DNA from: CAYXTW01 sp964452645
GTDB taxonomy: Bacteria; Zixibacteria; MSB-5A5; GN15; PGXB01
Assembly: GCA_964452645.1 (NCBI GenBank)
Contig: CAYVMO010000052.1
Location: 1-13,056 of the forward strand
DNA length: 13,056 bases
Reading direction: 5' to 3'
Numbering within the stretch: the first letter of the stretch is position 1; the number at the start of each line of letters is the position of its first letter. The notes beneath the pieces were generated by a model. That model was not told the origin of the DNA, did not search any database, and was given only the letters and a program-made list of their open reading frames with translations. Position numbers and translations under genes: made by a program. Below, one piece after another: positions 1-7,408 of the stretch.

Positions 1-30
1 TTATATGCTAATAAAACTGTCCACTAAAAT

Positions 31-84
31 GGGGGAACCTCACTCCTGACCTACGACTAAAATGTCGGGAGCCGGGTTCCACCC
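31..84. other. Imperfect inverted repeat (long hairpin) at the 3' end of rluD
   Basis: Arms at 31-50 and 64-84 pair around a 13-base loop (51-63). The outer helix is 31-39 with 75-84 (base 81 bulged), followed by a 3x3 internal loop (40-42/72-74) and an inner 8-bp helix (43-50 with 64-71). One inner pair (47/67) is a G-U wobble only in plus-strand RNA; in minus-strand RNA it is an A-C mismatch. The 9-base word ACTAAAATG occurs at 23-31 and again at 56-64. The right arm touches the rluD stop codon, so the hairpin could act as a terminator for the minus-strand operon, but only a short four-T stretch follows it there. It could equally be the end of a small palindromic repeat or an insertion-sequence remnant that continues outside the window. 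Confidence 0.55.
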
Positions 85-1079
85 TACTTTTCTTCGGATT
101 TGAGGAATTGGAGGAGGGAAGCGAAATCCTCAGGTAAATCGGAGTCGACGGTAATGGTTTGATTCGAAATCGGGTGGGTGAATTCGAGTGATTTGGCGTG
201 GAGGGCCTGGCGGGGCATCAGTTCCAGCGCCTTTTGCGCCGTTCTTTTATCGACCGAAAAGACACCCCGGTGCCATTTTAGCCGTCCGCCGTATTCCGAA
301 TCACCGAAAACCGGATGCCCCAGAAATGAGAAATGCACTCTTATTTGATGCGTGCGGCCGGTTTTGATGCTAATTTTCAGAAGATCATACAATATAAAGC
401 GGTTAATCAATTCGTATTCGGTCACGGCAACCCGCCCCTTGACATTGGTGACGGTCATCTTTTTACGATCTTTAAGCGAGCGGCCGACCGGCATCTCGAT
501 GACACCCTTCTCTTTTTTCATGTGTCCGCAAATAAGGGTGTAATAAATTTTTTTAATTCGGTGTTCTTTAAGCTGATTTTGAAGCGCGAGATGGATATTA
601 TCTTTTTTGGCAATAATAATCAAACCGCTCGTGTTTTTATCGAGGCGATGCACGATACCGGGCCGATCCCAACCCTGTATCGACGATAATTCTTTGGAAT
701 AGTACAATAAGGCATTGACCAATGTCCCGCCACGATTTCCCGCGCCCGGATGAGTCACCATCCCCGCCGGTTTGTTGACAACCAGCAGATAGTCATCCTC
801 GAAAAGTATATCGAGCGGGATATTCTGCGGTTGGATTTCCATCGGAGGCAATGGAGGGATTTTTATAATTATTTTTTCGCCGCCATTTAAAATCAAATTA
901 CGTTTGACCACTTTGCCGTTAAGTGTAACCAGTCGGGATTCGGCCAGTTTTTGAAACTGACTGCGGGTGATATTTAGAGTTTTTAACCTTCCTACATACC
1001 GATCGAGACGCTCTTTTGAAATGCCGGACGGGACTTCAAGCTGGACTACTTCGTAATTTTCTTCTGAATTTTCAGGCAT
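84..1079 (-). CDS. rluD: RluA/RluD-family 23S rRNA pseudouridine synthase
   Basis: This is a cytoplasmic RNA-modifying enzyme that converts specific uridines of 23S rRNA to pseudouridine. The 331-residue length is usual for RluD. An S4 RNA-binding domain occupies about residues 20-75, followed by the catalytic domain. Visible motifs are the NKPAGMVTHPG segment (102-112), the catalytic HRLDKNTSG block with Asp147 (144-152), GRTHQIRVH (241-249) and GHPVFGD (254-260). All expected catalytic residues are present. The ATG at 1079 lies 6 nt after the pdxJ-like stop and has no clear Shine-Dalgarno sequence, which suggests translational coupling. The stop is TAG, and a hairpin begins immediately downstream. 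RluD, which modifies helix 69, is the likeliest subfamily, but RluA, RluC and RluD are not reliably separable by eye, so the exact target is inferred. Confidence 0.9.
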   Translation of the reverse strand: MPENSEENYEVVQLEVPSGISKERLDRYVGRLKTLNITRSQFQKLAESRLVTLNGKVVKRNLILNGGEKIIIKIPPLPPMEIQPQNIPLDILFEDDYLLVVNKPAGMVTHPGAGNRGGTLVNALLYYSKELSSIQGWDRPGIVHRLDKNTSGLIIIAKKDNIHLALQNQLKEHRIKKIYYTLICGHMKKEKGVIEMPVGRSLKDRKKMTVTNVKGRVAVTEYELINRFILYDLLKISIKTGRTHQIRVHFSFLGHPVFGDSEYGGRLKWHRGVFSVDKRTAQKALELMPRQALHAKSLEFTHPISNQTITVDSDLPEDFASLLQFLKSEEK

Positions 1080-1085
1080 GAGAAA

Positions 1086-1799
1086 TTATTTAATGAGCTC
1101 GGCCATTTCCCTGACGGCAAATTCGTAACCGACCAGTACGGCGCGTGAAGTTATGGCGTAGCCGACCGTGAATTCCTCGAAACAATCCAAATCGACCAAA
1201 GGCGAGATGTTTTTATAATCCAATCCTCCGCCGCAATTAACGCTCATCCCCAGCCTGGCGGCCAACTGCGCAGCTTGATCCAAAGTCTCGAGTTCGGCGG
1301 CGCTGTCTTCATCAGTCCTGGGGGTACTGTACGCATGCGCACTAAGCTCGACCGCATTGACTTTGGCACGAGCGGCGGCTTTAATAAATTCAGGTTCCGG
1401 ATTTAAAAAATAGCAGACATTGATGCCGGCATTTTGCAGCGATGCGGCTGATTCGGCATACAGGTCGGCTTGTTTTTCAAGATCAATGCCGCTCTCTGAA
1501 ACCGGATTTTTTGCTATAAACGGCATTAATGTCACGCGCCAGGGCTTGACCTCAAGCGCCAGTTCCATGAGGTCATCGGTCGGTTCTATCTGAAGAGTCA
1601 ATCGTGTTTTGACCAACTCTTTCAGGATATAAACATCCCGGTCACGGATATAAAGCCTGTCCTCGCGAAGATGACAGGTAATACTATCGGCTCCGGCCAG
1701 TTCGGCAATCACAGCCGCCTGAATGGGATCGGGCTCTTTCAGCTTTTTGATGCTTCTCAGAGCCGCCACATAATCGACTTTGACCGATAGTGCAGACAT
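1086..1799 (-). CDS. pdxJ: PdxJ-family (pyridoxine 5'-phosphate synthase-like) protein with altered active site
   Basis: PdxJ normally condenses 1-deoxyxylulose 5-phosphate with 3-amino-2-oxopropyl phosphate to make pyridoxine 5'-phosphate on a TIM barrel. The 237 residues align with E. coli PdxJ with essentially no gaps up to residue 220. Family hallmarks are present: PDPIQAA (23-29), HLREDR (43-48), LEVKP (82-86) and Gly213. The active site is nevertheless changed. His43 and Arg45 remain, but Glu70 is Gln, His191 is Gly and His214 is Tyr. In addition Asn7 is Lys, His10 is Tyr, Arg18 is Lys, Thr100 is Val, and the usual PEKR at 93-96 reads PFIA. The reading frame is intact with no stops, so it looks like a maintained protein and not decay. 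The ATG at 1799 has AGAGGAA at 1805-1811. It lies between rsmA (42 nt upstream) and rluD (6 nt downstream), with no pdxA in view. Family membership is firm; pyridoxine synthesis is doubtful. Confidence 0.85.
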   Translation of the reverse strand: MSALSVKVDYVAALRSIKKLKEPDPIQAAVIAELAGADSITCHLREDRLYIRDRDVYILKELVKTRLTLQIEPTDDLMELALEVKPWRVTLMPFIAKNPVSESGIDLEKQADLYAESAASLQNAGINVCYFLNPEPEFIKAAARAKVNAVELSAHAYSTPRTDEDSAAELETLDQAAQLAARLGMSVNCGGGLDYKNISPLVDLDCFEEFTVGYAITSRAVLVGYEFAVREMAELIK

Positions 1800-1841
1800 A
1801 TTGTTCCTCTGGACGGAACTTACGCTTTTTTTGGAATCATA

Positions 1842-2642
1842 TCAAGAAATATTCATCGATTCAATTTTTTTTGACAGGCGGATATAATCGTCGATACTCA
1901 ACTGCTCGGCCCGGATTTTCTTGTCCAGACCGATATTTGACAGAATGTCTTCCAAACGCTTTTTATCGAGTTCCGGGATTTCGGATAAATTATTAAGAAG
2001 ATACTTTCGGCGATGTTTGAAGGCCAGGCGGACGGTTTTTTCGAACAACAGCCAGTTTTCTATTTTGTATTTCTCCCGGGGAGTGAAAGAGAGGACAGTC
2101 GAATAAATTTTCGGCGGGGGATAAAAGGCCTTCGGGGATATTGTAAGCAGTCTTTTAATATTAAAAAAGCACTGGGTGAAAATCGATACGGGCGCCCAAT
2201 CTTTACTTCCATAATCGGAGCACAAGCGGTCGGCCATTTCCTTTTGAACGGTGATGACGGCAATCATGAATTTATCGCGATAGGTTGTCATCCAATCCAA
2301 AAGCGGCGAAGTGATATCATAAGGAATATTGCCGATCAGTTTGAATTTTCCCGGACAATAATCGGACGGGTTTATTTTAAGAAAATCGGAGTTGACTATT
2401 TCTATATTGGTATCATCTTCGAATTTCTTCAATAAAGGCCCGATCAGATTGATGTCGATTTCAAAAGAGAAAACTTTTCCGGCGGATTCGGCAATAATCT
2501 GAGTCAGTGTCCCGCGGCCGCTTCCGATTTCTAAAACGGTGTCGGATTTTTTTATGTCGAGATAATTTACGATTTTGGCGGCGATATTTTTATCGGCCAG
2601 AAAATTCTGGGAAAAGCGTTTTTTCGGTCTGGAGCCGGACAC
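1842..2642 (-). CDS. rsmA: 16S rRNA (adenine1518-N6/adenine1519-N6)-dimethyltransferase RsmA (KsgA)
   Basis: RsmA uses S-adenosylmethionine to dimethylate two adjacent adenines in helix 45 of 16S rRNA, a late check in 30S assembly. With the start chosen here the protein has 266 residues. Visible motifs are QNFL near the N-terminus (12-15), the SAM-binding VLEIGSGRG (36-44), the acidic FEID (60-63), the catalytic NIPY (105-108), FYPPPK (173-178) and a C-terminal FKHRRK (208-213) with RAEQLS (244-249). An in-frame ATG at 2714 would add 24 residues lying wholly inside tatD. The GTG at 2642 is preferred because it follows the tatD stop by one base, has GAGGG at 2648-2652 with 5-nt spacing, and places QNFL at the usual distance from the N-terminus. 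Confidence 0.93.
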   Translation of the reverse strand: MSGSRPKKRFSQNFLADKNIAAKIVNYLDIKKSDTVLEIGSGRGTLTQIIAESAGKVFSFEIDINLIGPLLKKFEDDTNIEIVNSDFLKINPSDYCPGKFKLIGNIPYDITSPLLDWMTTYRDKFMIAVITVQKEMADRLCSDYGSKDWAPVSIFTQCFFNIKRLLTISPKAFYPPPKIYSTVLSFTPREKYKIENWLLFEKTVRLAFKHRRKYLLNNLSEIPELDKKRLEDILSNIGLDKKIRAEQLSIDDYIRLSKKIESMNIS

Positions 2643-2643
2643 A

Positions 2644-3423
2644 TTAACCCTCGAAAATGTCGACCAGTCGAAATAATTTTTGGGTGTTGCGATCGGTGAT
2701 TTTCTCGACCTCATCGATCGAGATATTTTTCAGTTCGGCCAGTTTATCGCGAACATAACGGACATATGCAGGCTGATTGGAAGATTTACCGCGAAACGGA
2801 ACCGGAGTCAGGTAGGGGCTGTCGGTTTCCAATAATAAATAATCCAGAGGTATTTCGGTGGCCATAGCGGCCATTTCATCTTTGGGATAGGTAATTTTGC
2901 CCCCGACCGAAATCGAAAAACCGAAGTCTATAATCCCGAAAGCCTTTTTTGCATCCCCCTGAAAACAATGAAAGACTCCAGCGACTATGTTTTTTGCATA
3001 CTCCCGAACAATCTCGGTCGTTTCTTTATAGGCCTCGCGGGCATGAATTACGACCGGGAGTTTTTTTGCGACAGCCAATTCCAGCTGTCGGCGAAAAACT
3101 TCCTTCTGCATCTGACGAGGCGAGAGATCGCGAAAAAAATCGAGGCCGATTTCACCGATCGCTTTTACTTTTTTATTCTCCATCAAGCGCAGGAGTTCAT
3201 TTTCGACATCGTCATTGTACGTTTTGACATCGTGGGGATGCACGCCGACAGCGGCAAAAATACAATCATACTTTTCGGCCAGCTTGACGGATTTAATCGA
3301 AGTCGGCAGATCAGCTCCGATGTTAATCATCGTATGCACACCGGCCGAAATCGCATTTCGGATTACTTCGTCGCGGTTTTTATTAAATTCCTTAAAATCC
3401 AGATGACAGTGGGAGTCGATCAT
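2644..3423 (-). CDS. tatD: TatD-family metal-dependent hydrolase (DNase)
   Basis: This is a cytoplasmic TIM-barrel metallo-hydrolase; characterised TatD proteins are 3'-5' exonucleases acting on DNA and RNA. At 259 residues it is of usual length. Metal ligands are visible in order: HCH (His5, His7), Glu91 in GEIGLDF, His127 in VVIHARE, His152 in VFHCFQG, and Asp201 in ETDSPYLTP. The VHPHD element (61-65) is also typical. Its ATG (3423-3421) shares one base with the metG stop (TGATG), so translation is probably coupled; no clear Shine-Dalgarno is seen. tatD between metG and rsmA is a widely conserved arrangement (yabD in Bacillus). The substrate in this organism is not determined by sequence. 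Confidence 0.93.
   Translation of the reverse strand: MIDSHCHLDFKEFNKNRDEVIRNAISAGVHTMINIGADLPTSIKSVKLAEKYDCIFAAVGVHPHDVKTYNDDVENELLRLMENKKVKAIGEIGLDFFRDLSPRQMQKEVFRRQLELAVAKKLPVVIHAREAYKETTEIVREYAKNIVAGVFHCFQGDAKKAFGIIDFGFSISVGGKITYPKDEMAAMATEIPLDYLLLETDSPYLTPVPFRGKSSNQPAYVRYVRDKLAELKNISIDEVEKITDRNTQKLFRLVDIFEG
2648..2652 (-). promoter_or_regulatory. Shine-Dalgarno sequence setting the rsmA GTG start
   Basis: On the minus strand GAGGG lies 5 nt before the GTG at 2642-2640. It is inside the last codons of tatD, whose TAA stop (2646-2644) ends one base before the GTG. This supports the short GTG form of RsmA over the upstream ATG and implies coupled translation. Confidence 0.65.
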
Positions 3424-5327
3424 CAGCTGATTTTCGCGCCGACCGGCAAATCTGTGTCAAGTGTCAGGAGGGTGAGGTCCTTCTTTTTTGTTGCCGCCAG
3501 CAGCATTCCATTGGATTTAATACCGCGAATTTCGGCCGGTTTGAGATTTTTGACGACAATTATCTTTTTGCCGACGATATTTTCGGGGGTATAATGCTGC
3601 GCGATACCGGCAACGATTTGTCGTTTTTCGCTGCCGATGTCGATCTGGAGTTTTAATAATTTATCGGCACCTTCAACTTTCTCGGCTTCAAGCACTTCGG
3701 CCACGACCAGTTCGGCTCTGGCGAATTCGTTTATATCAATCAGATTTTCGGCGGCTTCCTTTTTCGTTTCGATTTTCTTTTTTTCTTTTAAGCGCGGAAA
3801 GACCGAATCTTTTATTTTTATTTTCGTGCCCGGCTTCAGGTGGAAAAACGTCCGGGCATTGTCCATCGAGAGAACTTTTTTATCCAGACCAAATATCCCA
3901 AGAATTTCCAACGACTTGTTGGGCATCAGGGGATATAGCAGTACGGAGACGATGCGAATAACCTCGGCGCAGATATAAAGGACACCACCGGCCTTTTCCT
4001 TTTCGCCATCCTTGAGCAATTTCCAGGGGGCATTGGTATCAAAGAAACGATTGGTCGAACCGACCAGAGACATAATCTCGTCAATAGCGGTCTTGATAGT
4101 AAAATTAGTCAGCAAGTCGTTGACCTTCCCGGGCAGTTGCTCGCAAGCGGCGATTAGCTCATCCAGATCGTCGAGCTTATCGACGGCGGTCGGTAATTCA
4201 CCTTCGAAACTGGCGACAATCATCCTGGCCACCCGCGAGACGAGATTACCGAGGTCGTTGGCGAGGTCGCTGTTGTACTTTGTAATAAAGCGCGATTTTT
4301 GAATGTCACCGTCCACGCCGAACGGATACTGCGTTTGCAAAAGATAGCGGGTGGCATCGGCGCCGAATTGCTCGACCATGTCGTTGGGATCGATAATATT
4401 GCCCAGAGCTTTTGAAATCTTGTCACCGTCAATGGTAAAAAAGCCATGCAGAAAAATTTTATCCGGTAGCGGCAGGTCGGCGGCCATCAGAATGGCCGGC
4501 CAGAAAATGCAATGAAATTTTAGAATTTCCTTGGCCATAAAATGCACGACTTCGGAGTCAAACCACAGTTTTTTGAATTTTTTGTCATCGACGCCGTAGC
4601 CGATAGCAGTGATATAGTTGGTCAGAGCATCGACCCAGACATAAGCATTCTGCGATTCGTCGAAAGGAAGAGGTATACCCCATTTGACTTTTTCCCGGGA
4701 GATCGAAAAATCGGACAGTCCCTGTTTGAATAATCCAAGGACTTCACGCCGACGTTCATCAGGGAGAATAACCAATTGGCCGGTTTCGACCAGCCTGAGA
4801 ATCTTATCCAAATAGGCGCTCAGGCGGAAAAAGTAGTTTTTTTCCTTGAGAATTTCCGGTTTTTTCTTATGATCAGGACAGACACCATCGACAAGATCCC
4901 TTTCGGTCAAAAACTTTTCACAGCCATTGCAGTACAATCCTTCATATTCTCCGGAATATATTATATCCTCGCCGGTTTCGGTTTTTTTGTCTTTTAAAAG
5001 CGCCATCAGTTTTCGGAAGGCCTTGATGTGCCGTTCGTCGGTAGTCCGGATAAAATCATCATATTTAATCGACAGATTTTCCCATGCCCGTTTAAACTGC
5101 TCGGCGACAATATCGCAAAAGGCCTGAGGTTGCACACCGGCCGCGGCAGCGGCTTCGGCGATTTTAGTCCCGTGTTCATCGGTGCCGGTCAAAAAGAATA
5201 CTTCGCGTCCGTTCAGGCGATGAAACCGGGTCATCAAATCGGCGGCTATGGTAGTATATGAATGTCCGATATGGGGCCGATCGTTGACGTAATAAATCGG
5301 GGTGGTAATGTAGAATGGCCTGCTCAA
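3423..5327 (-). CDS. metG: Methionyl-tRNA synthetase with C-terminal tRNA-binding domain
   Basis: This class I aminoacyl-tRNA synthetase charges initiator and elongator tRNA-Met in the cytoplasm. The 634-residue protein starts with the Rossmann catalytic domain carrying HIGH (19-22) and GTDEHG (48-53). A zinc-binding connective insert follows, with Cys133, Cys136, Cys150 and His153. The KMSKS loop reads KISKA (303-307). Next come the anticodon-binding helical domain (about 350-500) and, after a Lys/Glu-rich linker, an EMAP/Trbp111-like tRNA-binding domain (about 530-634) that in other MetG proteins supports dimerisation. The start is TTG at 5327, overlapping the ricT stop as TTGA, with a strong GGGAGG (5335-5340) 7 nt upstream; the N-terminus MSRPFYITTPIYYVN fits the family. 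It is the longest gene in the window and shows no defect. Confidence 0.96.
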   Translation of the reverse strand: MSRPFYITTPIYYVNDRPHIGHSYTTIAADLMTRFHRLNGREVFFLTGTDEHGTKIAEAAAAAGVQPQAFCDIVAEQFKRAWENLSIKYDDFIRTTDERHIKAFRKLMALLKDKKTETGEDIIYSGEYEGLYCNGCEKFLTERDLVDGVCPDHKKKPEILKEKNYFFRLSAYLDKILRLVETGQLVILPDERRREVLGLFKQGLSDFSISREKVKWGIPLPFDESQNAYVWVDALTNYITAIGYGVDDKKFKKLWFDSEVVHFMAKEILKFHCIFWPAILMAADLPLPDKIFLHGFFTIDGDKISKALGNIIDPNDMVEQFGADATRYLLQTQYPFGVDGDIQKSRFITKYNSDLANDLGNLVSRVARMIVASFEGELPTAVDKLDDLDELIAACEQLPGKVNDLLTNFTIKTAIDEIMSLVGSTNRFFDTNAPWKLLKDGEKEKAGGVLYICAEVIRIVSVLLYPLMPNKSLEILGIFGLDKKVLSMDNARTFFHLKPGTKIKIKDSVFPRLKEKKKIETKKEAAENLIDINEFARAELVVAEVLEAEKVEGADKLLKLQIDIGSEKRQIVAGIAQHYTPENIVGKKIIVVKNLKPAEIRGIKSNGMLLAATKKKDLTLLTLDTDLPVGAKIS

Positions 5328-6238
5328 TTTGTATCCTCCCGCTGGTCAGAATTGTTTTCATTATAATTATTATTATTGCTATTGTTATTGCTATTGCTAA
5401 GGGATTGCCGGCTTTCGATATAAAACGGTGATTTTTCTCTTTCGTCCTTTCTTAATTCGTTGCCGCTTATTTTTTCTTCTTCGCCGAATTCATGTCTGAT
5501 AATCATATAATCCTCAAAAACATCGATCCGCTCGACAATGCCCTCACCTTTTTCGGTAGTATATTTATCGCCCACTTCGGGATATTTACTACGGACTTCA
5601 GCATAATAATTGACTTCGTATTTCAGACAACATAAGAGTCTTCCGCAGTTGCCGGATATTTTCGAGGGATTCAGCGACAATCCCTGGACACGGGCATCCT
5701 GCGTCGAAATAGGCTCGAAATTCTGCAGAAACGAAGAGCAACAAAGGCGCAGGCCGCAAATGCCGAAGCCATCGAGCCGCTTGGCTTCATCGCGGACACC
5801 AATCTGTCGCAATTCGATTCTGGTTTTATATTCCGCGGCCAGATCGCGAACCAGAGCCCGGAAATCGACGCGATGATCGGCGGTAAAAAAGAAGGTGAGT
5901 TTGTTGCGATCGAATTGATACTCGATATCGACCAGTTTCATTTCAAGCTTGTGTTTTTCGATTAACTTGCGGGCATTATCCCACAAAGCCTCTTCGGCGA
6001 CCAGATTGTCTTTTATATTTTTCTCGTCCTCAGCGCTGGCCGGCCTTAAAATCGAGCGCGGTTTTTCCACATCGGAAAAATCCAACTCCTTCTGAACTTT
6101 GCACGTTAAAATACCGGCATCCTCGCCCCGTTCGGCCTGGACAATAACATAATCATCCAGAGTTAAAGAATGATAAAAAGTATTATAAAAAAGCTCCCGG
6201 CGATTTCCTTTAAATTCAACCAAATATAAATCGGGCAT
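5324..6238 (-). CDS. ricT: PSP1/RicT-family protein (YaaT) with Asn-rich C-terminal tail
   Basis: RicT belongs to the PSP1 family. In Bacillus it forms the Y-complex with RicA and RicF, carries Fe-S clusters and affects RNase Y-dependent mRNA maturation; its role elsewhere is less clear. The 304-residue protein has the conserved core with six cysteines: Cys161, Cys166, Cys167, then Cys198, Cys203, Cys204 (the CGLRLCC and CGRLLCC motifs), plausible cluster ligands. No RicA or RicF partner lies in the window. A low-complexity Asn/Ser tail (about 281-297) precedes an acidic end. The ATG at 6238 has AAGGAG (6244-6249) with 5-nt spacing. The gene overlaps metG by four bases and follows holB by 45 nt, the order known from Bacillus (holB, yaaT). 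The RNase Y connection is inferred only by family. Confidence 0.9.
   Translation of the reverse strand: MPDLYLVEFKGNRRELFYNTFYHSLTLDDYVIVQAERGEDAGILTCKVQKELDFSDVEKPRSILRPASAEDEKNIKDNLVAEEALWDNARKLIEKHKLEMKLVDIEYQFDRNKLTFFFTADHRVDFRALVRDLAAEYKTRIELRQIGVRDEAKRLDGFGICGLRLCCSSFLQNFEPISTQDARVQGLSLNPSKISGNCGRLLCCLKYEVNYYAEVRSKYPEVGDKYTTEKGEGIVERIDVFEDYMIIRHEFGEEEKISGNELRKDEREKSPFYIESRQSLSNSNNNSNNNNYNENNSDQREDTN
5335..5340 (-). promoter_or_regulatory. Shine-Dalgarno sequence for the metG TTG start
   Basis: Minus-strand GGGAGG lies 7 nt before TTG (5327-5325), inside the last codons of ricT. It is one of the strongest ribosome-binding sites in the window and supports the TTG start, which overlaps the ricT TGA by three bases. 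Confidence 0.7.
5361..5399 (-). repeat. Trinucleotide-rich stretch encoding the Asn/Ser tail of RicT
   Basis: The coding strand is a run of AAT, AAC and AGC codons with one TAT, about thirteen triplets. It encodes an Asn-rich tail around residues 281-293 of RicT. Repeat-length changes in steps of three would stay in frame. The stretch lies about 35 nt before the overlapping metG start, so a frameshifting slip could disturb ricT-metG coupling. Confidence 0.7.
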
Positions 6239-6256
6239 TTTTTCTCCTTAAAGCTA

Positions 6257-6287
6257 TATATATTACGAAATAAGCGTAAAGAGTCAA
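6257..6287 (-). promoter_or_regulatory. Possible internal promoter before ricT-metG
   Basis: Minus-strand TTGACT (6287-6282, five of six bases of the sigma-70 -35 consensus) overlaps the holB stop codon. A 19-nt spacer leads to TATATA (6262-6257) in an AT-rich alternating stretch. Initiation would fall near 6250, only about 12 nt before the ricT start. The long spacer and very short leader weaken the case. It may give ricT-metG-tatD-rsmA expression separate from the division genes. Confidence 0.35.
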
Positions 6288-7408
6288 GTGGATTGACGGA
6301 TATGCGTTTTCAGATCGAGAATAAAGTCGGCCATGGCCGGGCGGATATGGACATTCCTTCTAATCGACAACGAAAGCCGTTTAATATTCTCTACAGCGTC
6401 GGAAAAATCTTCAGGATTTAATATTTTTGCTGAAAGTTTCTCCACTTCGGCTTTAAAATCGATATTAACCAGACCGGCGGAATTCTTACCGAATCTGGCC
6501 AGAATTATATCGGCCAGAAAAGATTGCCAGAAAGATAAAATCAGTTCGACCTCTCCCCTGTCGTTGGGATTTATGAATTCATCGACGATGGCCACCGACG
6601 ACGGATTATCTTTTTTGAATATTTCCTTGAAAATAAGAAAGGATGTTTCCCGAAGCGAAGATTTATCTTCCTCGTCGACAAGATTCAACGCCTGACCGAT
6701 GGAACCGCCGGAAAGACCGGCATAAAAGGCCGCCTTTTCTTCCGGGATTTCATATTTGCGATTCAGGTAATCGGCAATTTCCGAAACAGCAATCGGTTTG
6801 AAGGCGATTTTCTGGGCGCGGGATTGGATGGTGGGCAATAATTCCTCGGGATCGCGGGTTGCCAGGATAATTATCGTCTCCGGGGGCGGTTCCTCGATTA
6901 GTTTAAGAAGGGCGTCGGCTGAGGAAAACAACATCCGCTCCATCTGATAAAACAGAATAATGCGGGTGATATTTTCGGGCGGCTTGATGGCCGTTTTTCT
7001 TTTTATCGCCCGAGCGACATCAATCGGGATAGAAAGCTGGCGATTCGAGGTGATTATTCGATACGGTTCCTGTCTTTTTTGCTCAAAGTATTCAAGAGTT
7101 AATTCGTTGGCTTCGGATTCGGTCTTATGGGGTGGAATCGGGACGGCGATAAGTAACTCGGGAAAGCCCAGATTAAGGATCTGGCGGCAATTGCGGCATT
7201 GGCCGCAAGCGTCGACGACTCGGCCGGTATCGTCGGTGAGCGGCTGTTCGCAGTTGGCCAGGGCCGCCACGCCGATTGCCGTTAACCATTTACCGAGTCC
7301 ATCACTTCCGTAAAAGAGGTAAGTCGAGGCCAGCATGTTCTTATTATAAGAATTGCGGATAATTCGTTTGGCGATATCCTGCCCGCAGATATTATTTAAA
7401 GGAGTCAA
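6284..7408 (-). CDS. holB: DNA polymerase III delta-prime subunit (clamp-loader protein HolB)
   Basis: HolB is the delta-prime subunit of the clamp loader that places the sliding clamp on primed DNA. The 374-residue AAA+ protein has a P-loop-like GSDGLGK (34-40) followed by Trp41 where an active ATPase has Ser/Thr, consistent with a non-hydrolysing delta-prime. A zinc module has Cys53, Cys68, Cys71 and Cys74. The LLKLIEEPPPETIIILAT segment and the sensor-1 SRAQKIAF region are typical. The start is TTG at 7408, the first usable codon after an in-frame stop at 7412-7414. The next Met (residue 25) would remove the GQDIAKRII segment expected near the N-terminus. The gene overlaps the envC-like gene by 17 nt and is followed by ricT, as in Bacillus; tmk, often next to holB, is absent. 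Confidence 0.9.
   Translation of the reverse strand: MTPLNNICGQDIAKRIIRNSYNKNMLASTYLFYGSDGLGKWLTAIGVAALANCEQPLTDDTGRVVDACGQCRNCRQILNLGFPELLIAVPIPPHKTESEANELTLEYFEQKRQEPYRIITSNRQLSIPIDVARAIKRKTAIKPPENITRIILFYQMERMLFSSADALLKLIEEPPPETIIILATRDPEELLPTIQSRAQKIAFKPIAVSEIADYLNRKYEIPEEKAAFYAGLSGGSIGQALNLVDEEDKSSLRETSFLIFKEIFKKDNPSSVAIVDEFINPNDRGEVELILSFWQSFLADIILARFGKNSAGLVNIDFKAEVEKLSAKILNPEDFSDAVENIKRLSLSIRRNVHIRPAMADFILDLKTHIRQST

Noticed and set aside
2013..2435. 140-codon plus-strand open frame opposite rsmA
   Set aside because: The minus-strand rsmA has all methyltransferase motifs across this region; the plus frame has none.
2643..2714. 24-residue N-terminal extension of RsmA from the ATG at 2714
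   Set aside because: It overlaps tatD by about 70 nt and is not typical of RsmA. The GTG at 2642 with GAGGG just after the tatD stop fits better.
2968..3594. 208-codon plus-strand open frame opposite tatD and metG
   Set aside because: It lies antisense to two well-supported genes with full catalytic motifs, crosses their junction, and has no recognisable domain. It is best explained as a shadow of the codon pattern.
6263..6279. Possible terminator hairpin between holB and ricT (TTACG with CGTAA)
   Set aside because: The stem is only 5 bp, with no T-run after it, and is too weak to count as a terminator.
7286..7310. HolB P-loop with Trp in place of Ser/Thr as a sign of decay
   Set aside because: Delta-prime subunits are commonly non-hydrolysing with degenerate P-loops, so this is normal for the family.
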